From Corynebacterium faecale (GTDB lineage Bacteria > Actinomycetota > Actinomycetes > Mycobacteriales > Mycobacteriaceae): 64,000 nt of DNA. Below the pieces are notes generated by a model. The model worked only from the letters and a program-made list of their open reading frames with translations. It ran no database searches and was not told the origin of the DNA. The stretch is from positions 1,612,001 to 1,676,000 of the forward strand of contig NZ_CP047204.1 of the NCBI RefSeq assembly GCF_030408735.1, read 5' to 3'. The position numbers were made by a program, and so were the translations under genes. Shown one piece after another: positions 1 to 10,758 of this stretch (position 1 is its first letter; each line of letters opens with the position of its first letter).

Positions 1-1227
<1,227 letters not shown>

Positions 1228-1283
1228 CTTTTAAAACAATCTTTCAGGTTTAAGAATGGATCTGTACAAGAAAAGTGAAGGCA

Positions 1284-1310
1284 AGGGCCCCGGCGTTGCT
1301 GCCGTGCCCT
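1284..1310 (-). other. Intercistronic hairpin between sufD and sufC
   Basis: The arms 1284-1294 (AGGGCCCCGGC) and 1301-1310 (GCCGTGCCCT) pair with one bulge around a six-base loop. There is no T-run after it, so it is more likely a processing or attenuation element than a full terminator. Inference from sequence only. Confidence 0.4.
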
Positions 1311-1320
1311 CCCCCCTCAC

Positions 1321-2502
1321 CTACATTCCAAGAACGGAGAGTTCGGAGGAGACGCGGTTTTCGAGTTCCTCACGGATTGACTCGACAGGCACCTTGTTGA
1401 TGACCTCGTTGAAGAAGCCACGGACGATCAGACGACGTGCCTCATCAGCCGGGATACCACGGGCCTGGAGGTAGAAGACGTGCTCGTCATTGAAGCGACC
1501 CACGGTTGCCGCGTGGCCTGCGCCAACGATCTGGCCGGTCTCAATCTCCAGGTTTGGAATGGCATCTGCACGTGCACCTTCGGTCAGAACCAGGGAACGG
1601 TTCGCCTCATAGGTGTCGGTGCCGTGTGCGTTGGCGCGGATCAGGACATCGCCAACCCAGCAGGTACGTGCCTCAGGCTTATCGGAGTTCTGGTCAGCCT
1701 GGAGGGCACCCTTGTACAAAACGTTGGAGCGGCAGTTCGGAACAGCGTGATCCACGAGGAGTCGCTGCTCGAAGTACTGTCCATCATCCGCGAAATAGAC
1801 ACCGAGCATCTCGGCGTCGCCGCCCGGTGCGGTGAACTTCACGCGTGGGACGAGGCGGACAACTTCGCCGCCGAAGGTGGCGACGGTGTGGCGCAGGGTC
1901 GCGTCACGGCCGAGCTTGGCCAGCTGGTTGCTCAGGTGTACAGCGTCGTCATTCCAGTGGGTGTCGGTGATCACGGTCAGGCGCGCATTGTCGCCGACGA
2001 TGAACTCAACGTTGTCCGCATGGGTGCCGGAACCGACGTACTGCAGTGACACGATGGCCTCTGCGCCTGCCTCCACCTCGATGGAGATGGCACCGAAGGA
2101 GGTGACATCATCTCCCCTGCCGGTGACGGTGACAACCACCGGGGTCGGGTTCTGGGTGTCCTTGGCGAAGGTGAGCACGTCACCCTGCTCCATGGAGGTC
2201 CAGGCCTGGGCGCCGACACGGTCGACGGGTGCTCCGGCGCGTCCGAGACGCTCATCGTCACGGCCGACAACCTCGTGGGTGGCACCCACGGCGTCGGCTG
2301 GGATCTCAACCTTGACATCCGAGGTGGTTGCCGGTGCGAACTCACCGTTGTGCAGTCCACGGAGTCGACGCAGGGAGATGAAGCGCCAGACCTCATCGCG
2401 TCCGCGGGGGATCGGGAAATCCTCGACGTTGAAGGAGGAGAATACGTCACCCTTGGTGTTGTGCGGGGTGGCGGCGTTAACAGTTGCTACTTCAGTAGTC
2501 AT
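1321..2502 (-). CDS. sufD: Fe-S assembly scaffold subunit SufD
   Basis: Scaffold partner of SufB in the SufBC2D complex. The 393-aa product begins MTTEVATVNAATPH. Its C-terminal half has the SufBD beta-helix domain, including GRFNDEHVFYLQARGIP and VRGFFNEVINKVP, the counterparts of segments in SufB. It starts 5 bp after the sufB stop, so the two are almost certainly co-translated. The length fits the actinobacterial family. Confidence 0.95.
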   Translation of the reverse strand: MTTEVATVNAATPHNTKGDVFSSFNVEDFPIPRGRDEVWRFISLRRLRGLHNGEFAPATTSDVKVEIPADAVGATHEVVGRDDERLGRAGAPVDRVGAQAWTSMEQGDVLTFAKDTQNPTPVVVTVTGRGDDVTSFGAISIEVEAGAEAIVSLQYVGSGTHADNVEFIVGDNARLTVITDTHWNDDAVHLSNQLAKLGRDATLRHTVATFGGEVVRLVPRVKFTAPGGDAEMLGVYFADDGQYFEQRLLVDHAVPNCRSNVLYKGALQADQNSDKPEARTCWVGDVLIRANAHGTDTYEANRSLVLTEGARADAIPNLEIETGQIVGAGHAATVGRFNDEHVFYLQARGIPADEARRLIVRGFFNEVINKVPVESIREELENRVSSELSVLGM

Positions 2503-2507
2503 TGGGC

Positions 2508-3953
2508 TTAGCCCACCGATCCTTCCATCTGCAGTTCGATCAGGCGGTTGAGCTCAAGTGCGTACTCCATCGGGAGTTCCTTGGCGATCGGCTCAACGAA
2601 GCCACGGACGATCATGGCCATTGCTTCCTCTTCAGCGAGTCCACGGCTCATGAGGTAAAACAGCTGCTCTTCAGAGACCTGGGACACGGTGGCCTCATGG
2701 CCGAGCGACACGTGATCGTTGCGGATGTCGTTGTACGGGTAGGTGTCAGAACGGGAAATGTCATCCACCAGCAGGGCGTCACACTCAACGTTGGACGTGG
2801 AGTGGTGTGCGTTGGCGTTGATCTGAACCAGACCACGGTACGCTGCGCGTCCACCACCACGTGCCACGGACTTGGACACGATGTTGGAGGAGGTGTGTGG
2901 TGCCATGTGGACCATCTTGGCACCGGTGTCCTGGAACTGACCCTGGCCGGCGAAAGCCACGGAGAGAACCTCACCCTTGGCGTGCGGGCCGGTCATCCAG
3001 ACAGCTGGGTACTTCATGGTGACCTTGGAACCGATGTTGCCGTCGACCCATTCCATGGTGCCGCCCTCTTCAACCTTGGTGCGCTTGGTCACCAGGTTGT
3101 AGACGTTGTTGGACCAGTTCTGAATGGTGGTGTAGCGGCAGCGTCCACCCTTCTTCACGATGATCTCAACCACTGCGGAGTGCAGGGAGTCAGACTTGTA
3201 GATCGGGGCGGTGCAGCCCTCGACGTAGTGCACGTAGGCATCTTCATCAACGATGATCAGGGTGCGCTCGAACTGACCCATGTTCTCGGTGTTGATGCGG
3301 AAGTACGCCTGCAGTGGGATGTCCACGTGGACACCCTTGGGTACGTAGATGAAGGATCCACCGGACCAGGTTGCGGCGTTAAGTGCGGAGAACTTGTTGT
3401 CACCGGCTGGGATGACGGTGCCGAAGTATTCCTGGAACAGCTCCGGGTGCTCCTTGAGAGCGGTATCGGTGTCGAGGAAGATGACACCCTTCTCCTCCAG
3501 GTCCTCGCGGATCTGGTGGTAGACAACCTCAGACTCGTACTGTGCTGCGACACCGGCGACAAGACGCTGCTTCTCGGCCTCTGGGATGCCCAGGCGGTCG
3601 TAGGTGTTCTTGATGTCCTCTGGCAGGTCCTCCCAGGACTGTGCCTGGCGCTCGGTGGAGCGGACGAAGTACTTGATGTTGTCGAAGTCGATACCGGAGA
3701 GGTCCGCACCCCAGGTGGGCATGGGCTTCTTCTCAAAGATGGACAGGGCCTTCAGACGCTGCTGGAGCATCCATTCGGACTCGCTCTTCTTTGCGGAGAT
3801 ATCGCGAACAACAGCCTCGCTGAGGCCTCGTTTCGCCGACGCACCAGCTGCATCAGAGTCGTGCCAACCGAAGTTGTACGGACCGATTGAATCGATAATC
3901 TGGTCATCGGTCATGGGCTCAGTTGCCCCGGGGTTCGTAGTAGCCGAAGTCAT
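2508..3953 (-). CDS. sufB: Fe-S assembly scaffold subunit SufB
   Basis: Main scaffold on which the nascent Fe-S cluster is built. The 481-aa product shows the family segments [28 protein letters not shown] (the Cys region) and [20 protein letters not shown]. The ATG at 3953 overlaps the sufR stop in an ATGA join and is preceded by AAAGGAG, so translation is coupled to the regulator gene. First structural gene of the operon. Confidence 0.97.
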   Translation of the reverse strand: MTSATTNPGATEPMTDDQIIDSIGPYNFGWHDSDAAGASAKRGLSEAVVRDISAKKSESEWMLQQRLKALSIFEKKPMPTWGADLSGIDFDNIKYFVRSTERQAQSWEDLPEDIKNTYDRLGIPEAEKQRLVAGVAAQYESEVVYHQIREDLEEKGVIFLDTDTALKEHPELFQEYFGTVIPAGDNKFSALNAATWSGGSFIYVPKGVHVDIPLQAYFRINTENMGQFERTLIIVDEDAYVHYVEGCTAPIYKSDSLHSAVVEIIVKKGGRCRYTTIQNWSNNVYNLVTKRTKVEEGGTMEWVDGNIGSKVTMKYPAVWMTGPHAKGEVLSVAFAGQGQFQDTGAKMVHMAPHTSSNIVSKSVARGGGRAAYRGLVQINANAHHSTSNVECDALLVDDISRSDTYPYNDIRNDHVSLGHEATVSQVSEEQLFYLMSRGLAEEEAMAMIVRGFVEPIAKELPMEYALELNRLIELQMEGSVG

Positions 3954-4666
3954 GATCCGCTCCTTTCATCAGGAGTGTGTTTGATGGGTGTCAATGGAAT
4001 ATTTGTTGTGCAGATGCCGTGCCCGTCGGCGATGGTTGCCAGGGGCTGCGTGTGCTGCCCCAGCAATTCCGCCACAGCATGGTGCTCCGCCTCGCACAGC
4101 TCCGGAAATTCCGAAGCCACGTTGGAGATGGGGCAATGATGCTGGCAGATCTGTAGACCGTTGCCGGCGGCATCGACAGTTGCTGCATAACCATGTCTAC
4201 TGAAGGCATCAACCAGGGATGTGGCTGTATCTCTGATCGACTTTTCCGAGACATTCGCCGGGGTGATCCCCTCAACGATCGTCGCGATGCGCCTTCGCGC
4301 AAACTCCTTGACCGCCTCATCCCCACCGAATTCCCTGAGGGTGGCGAGGGCTGAAGCTGCCAGGGTGTCGTATTCGTGGCCGAAGATGGCACGTCCCTGC
4401 GAGGTGAGCCGGTACGACTTGGCCGGCCTCCCGCGGGTTTTGGGTTCGTACGGATTCTGTCGGGGCTTTGTGGCCTCGATCAGATCATCTTCCACCAGAT
4501 TGTCTAAGTGTCTGCGCACTCCTGCAGTTGAAAGCTGAAGTTGTTCCGCAATCTCGGAGGCTGTCACAGGAGCGCGCTCCAGAAGAATCAGCATGATGTG
4601 CCGCCTGGTGTCTCCGTCTGCGCCGTGCGCATCACGGTCCAGGCGTTCCATAAAAGCTTCTCCCAC
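3950..4666 (-). CDS. sufR: SufR-type Fe-S-sensing transcriptional regulator
   Basis: Autoregulator of the suf operon: an N-terminal winged helix (segment [20 protein letters not shown]) and a C-terminal cysteine region expected to hold a 4Fe-4S cluster. Cysteines in the 238-aa form are near 174, 178, 191 and 219, giving C-X12-C, then His after 13 residues, then Cys after 13 more. I chose the GTG at 4666 because GGAGGTGA at 4679-4672 lies 5 nt upstream; a longer in-frame reading from GTG 4681 would translate through that site. The gene overlaps sufB by 4 bp. Confidence 0.92.
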   Translation of the reverse strand: MGEAFMERLDRDAHGADGDTRRHIMLILLERAPVTASEIAEQLQLSTAGVRRHLDNLVEDDLIEATKPRQNPYEPKTRGRPAKSYRLTSQGRAIFGHEYDTLAASALATLREFGGDEAVKEFARRRIATIVEGITPANVSEKSIRDTATSLVDAFSRHGYAATVDAAGNGLQICQHHCPISNVASEFPELCEAEHHAVAELLGQHTQPLATIADGHGICTTNIPLTPIKHTPDERSGS

Positions 4667-4722
4667 TGGTGTCACCTCCACTCACATGTGTTTGCCTGCG
4701 GTTAAATCACTTACATCTTTAG

Positions 4723-4752
4723 ACAACACAAGTGTTCCCTAATTCTATTCCC
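4723..4752 (-). promoter_or_regulatory. SigM-like ECF promoter of the suf operon
   Basis: On the minus strand GGGAAT (4752-4747), an 18-nt spacer and TGTTGT (4728-4723) match the SigM consensus reported for C. glutamicum (GGGAAT, 16-20 nt, YGTTGR) except for the last base. The suf cluster is in the reported SigM disulfide-stress regulon. A housekeeping-type TAGAAT hexamer (4747-4742) overlaps it, so two promoters may coexist. Confidence 0.6.
4725..4736. promoter_or_regulatory. Perfect palindrome, candidate SufR operator
   Basis: AACACAAGTGTT is a perfect 5-2-5 inverted repeat. It lies across the SigM-like -10 and near the expected start point of the TAGAAT promoter, a position suited to autorepression by SufR. 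That SufR binds here is inference. The rest of 4753-5002 holds no gene that I can support. Confidence 0.45.
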
Positions 4753-5002
4753 GTGTCCAATCCCACAGCCAATAACCAGCGAGAACCTTGTTGATAGGAA
4801 CCAGGCCAATGATCAGCACCCCGTGGAAGGTTCACCTTATTTCTGCTGCGCAAAGGGATGACGCATATTTTTCTGTCACCCACAGATCCACTGCATTAAA
4901 GAATGAGAGTTGCATCACATGCCCCTGCATTAAATTACATCCAGTCAATTCACAGGTGGTGGTATCACTGTCAACCCACCAGCGGTGCGTAGACTGATCC
5001 GC

Positions 5003-6754
5003 GTGAAAGAGGGCGAGTTGGACAATAATGCACCGGGGAATCCTGCGGACAGGCGATGGCTCGCCCGCGTTCCGCGTCCCCTCCGTGCCTTCTTCCAGGT
5101 ACTCCCCCGTCTGGGTAGCGCAGGTTCCCGTTCCTCGACTCTCCACATCAGTTCTGACCCCACTACTGTTCCAGAGCCCACCTCACGGAGCCGGTCCCCC
5201 CACGCACTGACGGCGGCTGAGCAGTCCCGCTTCAACACCCTGCGCCTGCTGGGCACGATCGGTACCCTCATGATCGCCTTCGGGGCCCTCGGGGCGGGTG
5301 CACTGCCCGTGGTGAATAACCCCTATGTTGATCTTCCCGGTGGAAGCTTCATGGGCAGAATGCTGCAGACCTCCTCCATGGTGGTGCTGATCGGGGTCGG
5401 ACTGCTTGTTCTCGCCTGGGTGTTGATGGCTCCGTTCACAGGGGTATCCATCAAGCGTCATGATTCCGCACCAACGCGTGTGAGCATCGCGGTGCTGCGT
5501 CGAACCTTCATAGCCTGGGTCGCGCCGATCATGATCACAGCACCGCTATTTACCCAGGACATCTATTCTTATCTCGCCCAGGGATCAATCGTGGCGCAGG
5601 GCATGGACCCCTATTCCGCAGGACCGCTGGAGCTGCTCGGCCCCGACAATCATCTGGCCCGCTCGGTTCCCTTCATCTGGGCGCAGTCCCCCTCACCCTA
5701 TGGTCCGATTGCCCTGGGGGTGGCCGCGGTGATCAGCATGATCACCAATGACAGCATCGTTGCCGGTGTGTTCGCCCACAGGTTTGTCTCCCTCCTCGGG
5801 GTGCTTGCGGCCGGATGGGCGGTCACGATGCTGGCCCGCCGGTGCAGGGTTCCGGAAGCAGTTGCCTTCTGGCTCGGCATCCTCAATCCGCTGCTGATCC
5901 TCCACCTCATCGGAGGCATCCATAATGAGTCCATCCTCCTGGGCTTGATCCTGGTTGGCCTGGAGATCGGCCTCCGGGGTGTTGACAGCATAAGGATGGG
6001 CCTGTGGCGCTCAGCCACGATGCATCTGACACTCAGTGGTGCCCTCATCTCCTGTGCAGGCATGGTCAAGGTGACCGGGTTCATCGCCCTCGGGTTCATC
6101 GGTATGGCCATCGCCCGCGAACTTCATGCGCGCGGACGCGGGCATCTGCTCTCCATCGGTGGCGCAGCACTGATCCAGGCGGTGTTGCTTCTGAGCAGTG
6201 TCGCTCTCGCCACGCTGGTCACAGGCATTGGTCTGGGCTGGATCACCGGCCAGGGCGGTGCCGCCTCGATCCGCAGTTGGATGTCCATCACCACCGACCT
6301 GGGCATCATCTCCGGATTCATCGGAATGAACCTGGGCCTGGGCGATCACACCACCGCGATTCTCGGTGTGACACGGACGGTGGGAATTCTGGTGGCCGGT
6401 GCCTTCATGATCCGCATGCTCTTCGCCACCTACCGCGGACACATCCACCCGCTCGGCGGGTTGGGGGTGTCCACCTTCATCCTGGTGATCCTCTTCCCCG
6501 TCGTCCACCCGTGGTACATGCTGTGGGCGATCGTGCCCCTGGCGCCGTGGGCGAACCGCCTGTTCTTCCAGATCGGTGTGGTGGCCTACTCCACCGCATT
6601 CAGTTTCTTTGTGCTCCCCCGCGGTCTGGCACTGCCAGCGAATACGATCTTCACCATCTATTCAGGTGCTCTCATCGGGTTTGTGATCATCGTCGCCATC
6701 GGGTGGTGGTTGATGAGGCGAGGTTCGCGGTCTACAACCTTTGGTTTACACTGA
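5003..6754 (+). CDS. mptB: Polyprenol-phosphate-mannose-dependent alpha-1,6-mannosyltransferase MptB-like (GT-C)
   Basis: Integral membrane GT-C enzyme family that builds the alpha-1,6-mannan core of lipomannan/lipoarabinomannan. The 583-aa product has many hydrophobic spans from about residue 70 on, and an early periplasmic loop with FTQDIYSYLAQGSIVAQGMD, the acidic and tyrosine-rich loop typical of the family. It is divergent from sufR, as in mycobacteria and C. glutamicum. Starts at GTG 4985, GTG 5003 and TTG 5018 are possible. I prefer 5003, because TAGACT (4990-4995) ends 7 nt before it, suggesting a leaderless mRNA. Confidence 0.85.
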   Translation: MKEGELDNNAPGNPADRRWLARVPRPLRAFFQVLPRLGSAGSRSSTLHISSDPTTVPEPTSRSRSPHALTAAEQSRFNTLRLLGTIGTLMIAFGALGAGALPVVNNPYVDLPGGSFMGRMLQTSSMVVLIGVGLLVLAWVLMAPFTGVSIKRHDSAPTRVSIAVLRRTFIAWVAPIMITAPLFTQDIYSYLAQGSIVAQGMDPYSAGPLELLGPDNHLARSVPFIWAQSPSPYGPIALGVAAVISMITNDSIVAGVFAHRFVSLLGVLAAGWAVTMLARRCRVPEAVAFWLGILNPLLILHLIGGIHNESILLGLILVGLEIGLRGVDSIRMGLWRSATMHLTLSGALISCAGMVKVTGFIALGFIGMAIARELHARGRGHLLSIGGAALIQAVLLLSSVALATLVTGIGLGWITGQGGAASIRSWMSITTDLGIISGFIGMNLGLGDHTTAILGVTRTVGILVAGAFMIRMLFATYRGHIHPLGGLGVSTFILVILFPVVHPWYMLWAIVPLAPWANRLFFQIGVVAYSTAFSFFVLPRGLALPANTIFTIYSGALIGFVIIVAIGWWLMRRGSRSTTFGLH

Positions 6755-6760
6755 TCAATC

Positions 6761-7762
6761 GTGACACCGAAGTTTCCGGCCCACCGCGCCATGACAGCGG
6801 ACGATGATTCCCCCGATCCCCGTGACCTCCCCGCCATCGTCGTGGACAATGTGGTGAAGCGTTTCGGAGACAAGACAGCCGTGGACGGCCTCTCCTTCTC
6901 CGTTGAGCGTGGTGCCGTTCTGGCGCTGCTCGGCCCCAATGGTGCAGGCAAGACCACCACCATTGAGATGTGCGAGGGATTCACCACCCCGACCTCGGGC
7001 GCGATCAGTGTGCTGGGTATCAACCCCACCACCCAGCCCGATCAGGTGCGTCGTCGCATCGGCATCATGCTCCAGGGCGGTGGTTCCTACAGTGGAATCC
7101 GCGTCGGTGAGATGCTCAACCTGGCCGCCTCCTACAATGACAATCCGCATGATCCGGAATGGCTCTTGGATGTGGTGGGCCTGCGGGAGGTACGCAAGAC
7201 CACCTACCGTCGTCTGTCCGGTGGTCAGCAGCAACGGTTGTCCCTGGCGTTGGCACTGATCAGTCGCCCGGAGATCATCTTCCTCGATGAACCCACCGCC
7301 GGCATGGACGCACAATCCCGGAACATGGTCTGGGAACTCGTCGGCGATCTGCGCCGTGATGGTGTGACCGTTGTCCTCACCACCCACCTCATGGATGAGG
7401 CTGAAGCCCTCGCGGATCACGTCATCATTGTTGACCAGGGACGCATCGTGGCGGAGGGGACCCCGGCGCAGCTGACCAGCCAGGGTAAAGAACTCGGAGG
7501 GACGATATCGCTGGAAACGGCAACCTCACTGGATACAGAGGTGCTCGTCGATAAGCTTCATGCCCGGGGACTCGCCAACGTCCGCGTGCGGGCGAGCCGT
7601 CCGCTCGCCTATACCCTCAAAGCCGATCCCACGCCCCAGGTGATCTCCCTGATCGCCGGCGCGGTTGCTGAGCAGGATGTGCTGATCAGACGCCTGAGCA
7701 CGGATCACAGGTCATTGGAGGATGTCTTCCTTGACATCACCGGCAAAGAGCTGAGGAGCTGA
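6761..7762 (+). CDS. ABC transporter ATP-binding protein
   Basis: Cytoplasmic ATPase of an ABC-2 type exporter, homologous by context to mycobacterial Rv1458c. The 333-aa product has Walker A LLGPNGAGKTTT, the signature LSGGQQQRLSLAL, Walker B IIFLDEPTAGMD and the H-loop VVLTTHLMDEAEAL. A C-terminal extension of about 100 residues follows the ATPase core. The GTG start has no Shine-Dalgarno sequence; an alternative ATG is at 6791. The substrate cannot be read from the sequence. It sits 6 bp after mptB and 2 bp before its permease. Confidence 0.9.
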   Translation: MTPKFPAHRAMTADDDSPDPRDLPAIVVDNVVKRFGDKTAVDGLSFSVERGAVLALLGPNGAGKTTTIEMCEGFTTPTSGAISVLGINPTTQPDQVRRRIGIMLQGGGSYSGIRVGEMLNLAASYNDNPHDPEWLLDVVGLREVRKTTYRRLSGGQQQRLSLALALISRPEIIFLDEPTAGMDAQSRNMVWELVGDLRRDGVTVVLTTHLMDEAEALADHVIIVDQGRIVAEGTPAQLTSQGKELGGTISLETATSLDTEVLVDKLHARGLANVRVRASRPLAYTLKADPTPQVISLIAGAVAEQDVLIRRLSTDHRSLEDVFLDITGKELRS

Positions 7763-7764
7763 TT

Positions 7765-8550
7765 ATGAGTAACACCACCCGCTTCCCCGCCGGCACCTTC
7801 ACCCCGGCCCCCCGCCGCGCCTCCCCTGCCCGGATGCTGATGGCGCAGGGCAAGGTGGAATCGCAGTTGTTCCTGCGCCACGGTGAGCAACAGCTGCTCA
7901 ACCTGTTCATCCCGTTGGTCGGACTCATCGCGCTGGCGCGCTTCGACTTGGTCCCCGGCGTGGGCGACAACCCCCTGGCGCTGACGTTTCCGTTCATCAT
8001 GGCGGTGGCCTCAATGAGTTCAGGCTTCACGGGTCAAGCCATCTCCCTTGCATTCGACCGCCGCTACGGGGCACTGAAGCGCACTGGAGCCAGCGGGGTT
8101 CCGGCGTGGACCATTGTCTTCGGCAAGGTCATCGCAGTGATTGCAGTGACACTTGTCCAGATCATCATTCTCGGCGGTACGGCACTGGTACTGGGGTGGA
8201 CCACCTCGGTCACCGGTGCGCTGCTGGGTATTCTCACGCTGCTGATCGGCGTGGCGGCCTTCACCGCATTCGGACTCCTCATGGGTGGCACCCTCTCCTC
8301 GGAGCTGGTGCTCGCATTGGCCAACCTCATCTGGGTAGTCCTCACCGGCATCGCTGCCTGGGCTGTGTTCTCCCCCGAGGTGAATGCAGACGGAGCATTG
8401 TCCATTATCCCGTCAGTGGCCCTGGCCCAGGGTATGTCCAATGCTTTCGCAGGCGAGCTGCCCTGGCTCCAGCTGGGAATTCTGATTGCCTGGCTGGTGG
8501 CCGCCAGTTTCGCCGCCAACCATTGGTTCAGCTTCACCACCAACCGGTGA
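7765..8550 (+). CDS. ABC-2 type transporter permease
   Basis: Membrane partner of the preceding ATPase, matching the place of mycobacterial Rv1457c. The 261-aa protein has about six hydrophobic helices after a cytoplasmic N-terminus of about 40 residues; the first spans LFIPLVGLIALARF and the last LGILIAWLVAASFAA. The ATG is preceded by GAGGAGC overlapping the end of the ATPase gene. The transported substrate is unknown. Linkage to mptB and ctaA suggests an envelope role, but that is inference only. Confidence 0.87.
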   Translation: MSNTTRFPAGTFTPAPRRASPARMLMAQGKVESQLFLRHGEQQLLNLFIPLVGLIALARFDLVPGVGDNPLALTFPFIMAVASMSSGFTGQAISLAFDRRYGALKRTGASGVPAWTIVFGKVIAVIAVTLVQIIILGGTALVLGWTTSVTGALLGILTLLIGVAAFTAFGLLMGGTLSSELVLALANLIWVVLTGIAAWAVFSPEVNADGALSIIPSVALAQGMSNAFAGELPWLQLGILIAWLVAASFAANHWFSFTTNR

Positions 8551-8669
8551 TTGAGACTTGTCGTTGAACACACCCACTTAGTTCCCTGCATCAGGCGTGG
8601 CATATGCCACCGTGTGCAGGGGACTTTCAGATTCCCGGGATAGACCCCCGACGGGTTATCATTGCCACT

Positions 8670-9689
8670 GTGTCTACTTCGATTGCCCCCACGGATCAGC
8701 CTGTCGCCATGAAACCCATACCCAGATGGGCCCCCACCATCCGGGTACAGCGGATACTCGCATTGCTCCTGCTGATCTTCCAGGGTGGTATCACCGTCAC
8801 CGGCTCCATCGTCCGCGTCACCGGTTCGGGTCTGGGCTGTGACACCTGGCCACTGTGCCATGAAGGCTCCCTCGTTCCTGTTGCGGGTGCCGCACCATGG
8901 ATCCACCAGGCGGTGGAATTCGGTAACCGCCTGCTCACTTTCGTGCTGGTCGCAGCAGCTCTGGCAGTGTTCCTGGCAGTCCTGGCTGCCAAGCGCCGCA
9001 AGGAAATCAAGGTCCACGCCTTCATCCAGGGCATCGGCATCATCATCCAGGCTGTCATCGGTGGCATCTCGGTGCTGGTTGACCTGCACTGGTACGCCGT
9101 GGCCCTGCACTTTTTGCCCTCCATGCTTCTGGTGTGGCTGGCAGCTCTGCTCTACGTCCGCATCGGGGAACCGGATGACGGTGTTCAGGTTCGAAAGTTC
9201 CCGGACTGGATCCGGAACGTGGCCATCATCGGAGCAGTCGCACTCACCGTTGTCCTGGTCACCGGCACCATGACCACTGGCGCCGGCCCCCACTCCGGAG
9301 ATGCCAACATCGGGATGGAGGGGCGCCTGGATGTGGATATTGACTGGATCGCCCACATCCACGGTTACTCTATGTATGTCTATCTTTTCTTCACCCTGAT
9401 CGTGGTGGCTGGCGTCTTCATCATGAAGGCCCCGAAATCCACCCAGAAATTAAGCATCATGCTGGTGTTGTTCATCATCATCCAGGGCGCCATCGGCATC
9501 ATGCAGTACCGCATGGGTGTTCCGCGCTGGACCGTTCCGGTCCACATCGGGATGTCCTCCGTTGTGGTGGCCTTCACCTCGATCTTCTGGGCCCAGGGCT
9601 GGGTACGCGAGGGCGGCGAGGCCGTGGAAACCGGTTCAACAGCCGGTGACAACAAGCGTGCTGTGCTCGCTGTGAACGACAACGCGTAG
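8670..9689 (+). CDS. ctaA: Haem A synthase CtaA
   Basis: Converts haem O to haem A for the cytochrome aa3 oxidase, working after CtaB. The 339-aa membrane protein has the family segments TGSIVRVTGSGLGCDTWPLC and HQAVEFGNRLLT near the N-terminus and a second half with IAHIHGYSMYVY and VHIGMSSVVVAF, giving the conserved haem-ligand histidines in eight helices. I chose GTG 8670 (VSTSIAPTDQ): there is no ribosome site, but TATCAT (8657-8662) ends 7 nt upstream, suggesting a leaderless transcript. ATG 8709 is the alternative. Confidence 0.92.
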   Translation: MSTSIAPTDQPVAMKPIPRWAPTIRVQRILALLLLIFQGGITVTGSIVRVTGSGLGCDTWPLCHEGSLVPVAGAAPWIHQAVEFGNRLLTFVLVAAALAVFLAVLAAKRRKEIKVHAFIQGIGIIIQAVIGGISVLVDLHWYAVALHFLPSMLLVWLAALLYVRIGEPDDGVQVRKFPDWIRNVAIIGAVALTVVLVTGTMTTGAGPHSGDANIGMEGRLDVDIDWIAHIHGYSMYVYLFFTLIVVAGVFIMKAPKSTQKLSIMLVLFIIIQGAIGIMQYRMGVPRWTVPVHIGMSSVVVAFTSIFWAQGWVREGGEAVETGSTAGDNKRAVLAVNDNA

Positions 9690-9705
9690 ACAATTTTCCA
9701 GGAGG

Positions 9706-9740
9706 AGTGGGTACCGGTTGACGGTGCCCACTTTTTCTTT
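9706..9740 (+). terminator. Rho-independent terminator after ctaA
   Basis: An 11-bp stem (9706-9716 with 9722-9732, one G-T wobble) and a 5-nt loop are followed by TTTTTCTTTT. A classic intrinsic terminator for the mptB-to-ctaA run, isolating qor. Confidence 0.9.
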
Positions 9741-9781
9741 TCCCCACCCATGTCCGAGCACCTGTGGTTAATGTGGGATAT

Positions 9782-10750
9782 ATGAAGGCAATCCAAGTTT
9801 CCCGCACTGGCGGACCAGAGGTCCTTGAATACACCGACGTGGACGCACCCACCCCCTCAGATGGCCAGGTGCTGGTCAAAGTGGTCATGGCGGGTGTCAA
9901 CTACATCGACACCTACTATCGCGAAGGCGTCTATCACACGCGTCTGCCGTTCATTCCCGGAAATGAGGGAGCCGGTGAGGTGCTGCATGATCCGCAGGGC
10001 CTCATCGCCCCCGGCACCAAGGTCGCCTGGTACGACGCCCTCGGTTCCTATGCCCAGCAGGTCTGTGTCTCACGCGATCGCCTGGTGGCCATCCCGGAGG
10101 GCGTGGAGCCCGGTGTGGCCGCCTCGATGCTCCTGCAGGGCATGACGGCACATTATCTCACTCACGGTGTCTATAAGCTGCAGCCCGGGGATTCCTGTCT
10201 GATCACCGCGGGAGCCGGTGGTGTCGGCCTGATGCTCACCCAGATGGCGGTTGCTGCCGGTGCACGCGTCTACAGCGTGGTGTCCACCGACGAAAAGGCA
10301 GAGCTATCGCTGGATGCCGGAGCCACGGAGGTTTTCCGCTATTCCGATAATCTGGCAGAGCAGGTCCGTCGTCATAACGGTGGCATCGGTGTGAATGTGG
10401 TTTATGACGGCGTGGGCAAGGCCACCTTCGGTGAGTCTTTGGAGGCGGTTCGCCCACGTGGCATGGTTTGTCTGTTCGGCGCGGCATCAGGCGCAGTGGA
10501 ACCCTTTGATCCGCAGCTGCTCAACACCCACGGATCGATATTCCTCACCCGCCCCACCCTGGGTGCCTGGATCGCCGAAGAAGGCGAGTTCGCCATGCGT
10601 GCGCAGGCGGTCATCCAGGCCATTGTGGACGGCACCCTGCGGGTGCGCGTCACCGGCGCCTACGAGCTTATCGACGCCGCGACCGCCCACTCGGATCTGC
10701 AGAGCCGCGCGACAACCGGTTCGATTGTCTTAAACGTGCCCCAGGACTGA
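9782..10750 (+). CDS. qor: Quinone oxidoreductase / zinc-free alcohol dehydrogenase family protein
   Basis: NADPH-dependent MDR-superfamily reductase of the quinone oxidoreductase type. The 322-aa product begins MKAIQVSRTGGPEVLEY and carries the cofactor motif AGAGGVGLMLTQMA and YIDTYYREG near the N-terminus. It has none of the cysteine-rich structural-zinc loop of zinc alcohol dehydrogenases. The physiological substrate is unknown. The ATG at 9782 has no ribosome site; TAATGT (9769-9774) lies 7 nt upstream, suggesting a leaderless mRNA. It is convergent with ctaB with only 8 bp between stops and no terminator visible. Confidence 0.88.
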   Translation: MKAIQVSRTGGPEVLEYTDVDAPTPSDGQVLVKVVMAGVNYIDTYYREGVYHTRLPFIPGNEGAGEVLHDPQGLIAPGTKVAWYDALGSYAQQVCVSRDRLVAIPEGVEPGVAASMLLQGMTAHYLTHGVYKLQPGDSCLITAGAGGVGLMLTQMAVAAGARVYSVVSTDEKAELSLDAGATEVFRYSDNLAEQVRRHNGGIGVNVVYDGVGKATFGESLEAVRPRGMVCLFGAASGAVEPFDPQLLNTHGSIFLTRPTLGAWIAEEGEFAMRAQAVIQAIVDGTLRVRVTGAYELIDAATAHSDLQSRATTGSIVLNVPQD

Positions 10751-10758
10751 CGCACTTC

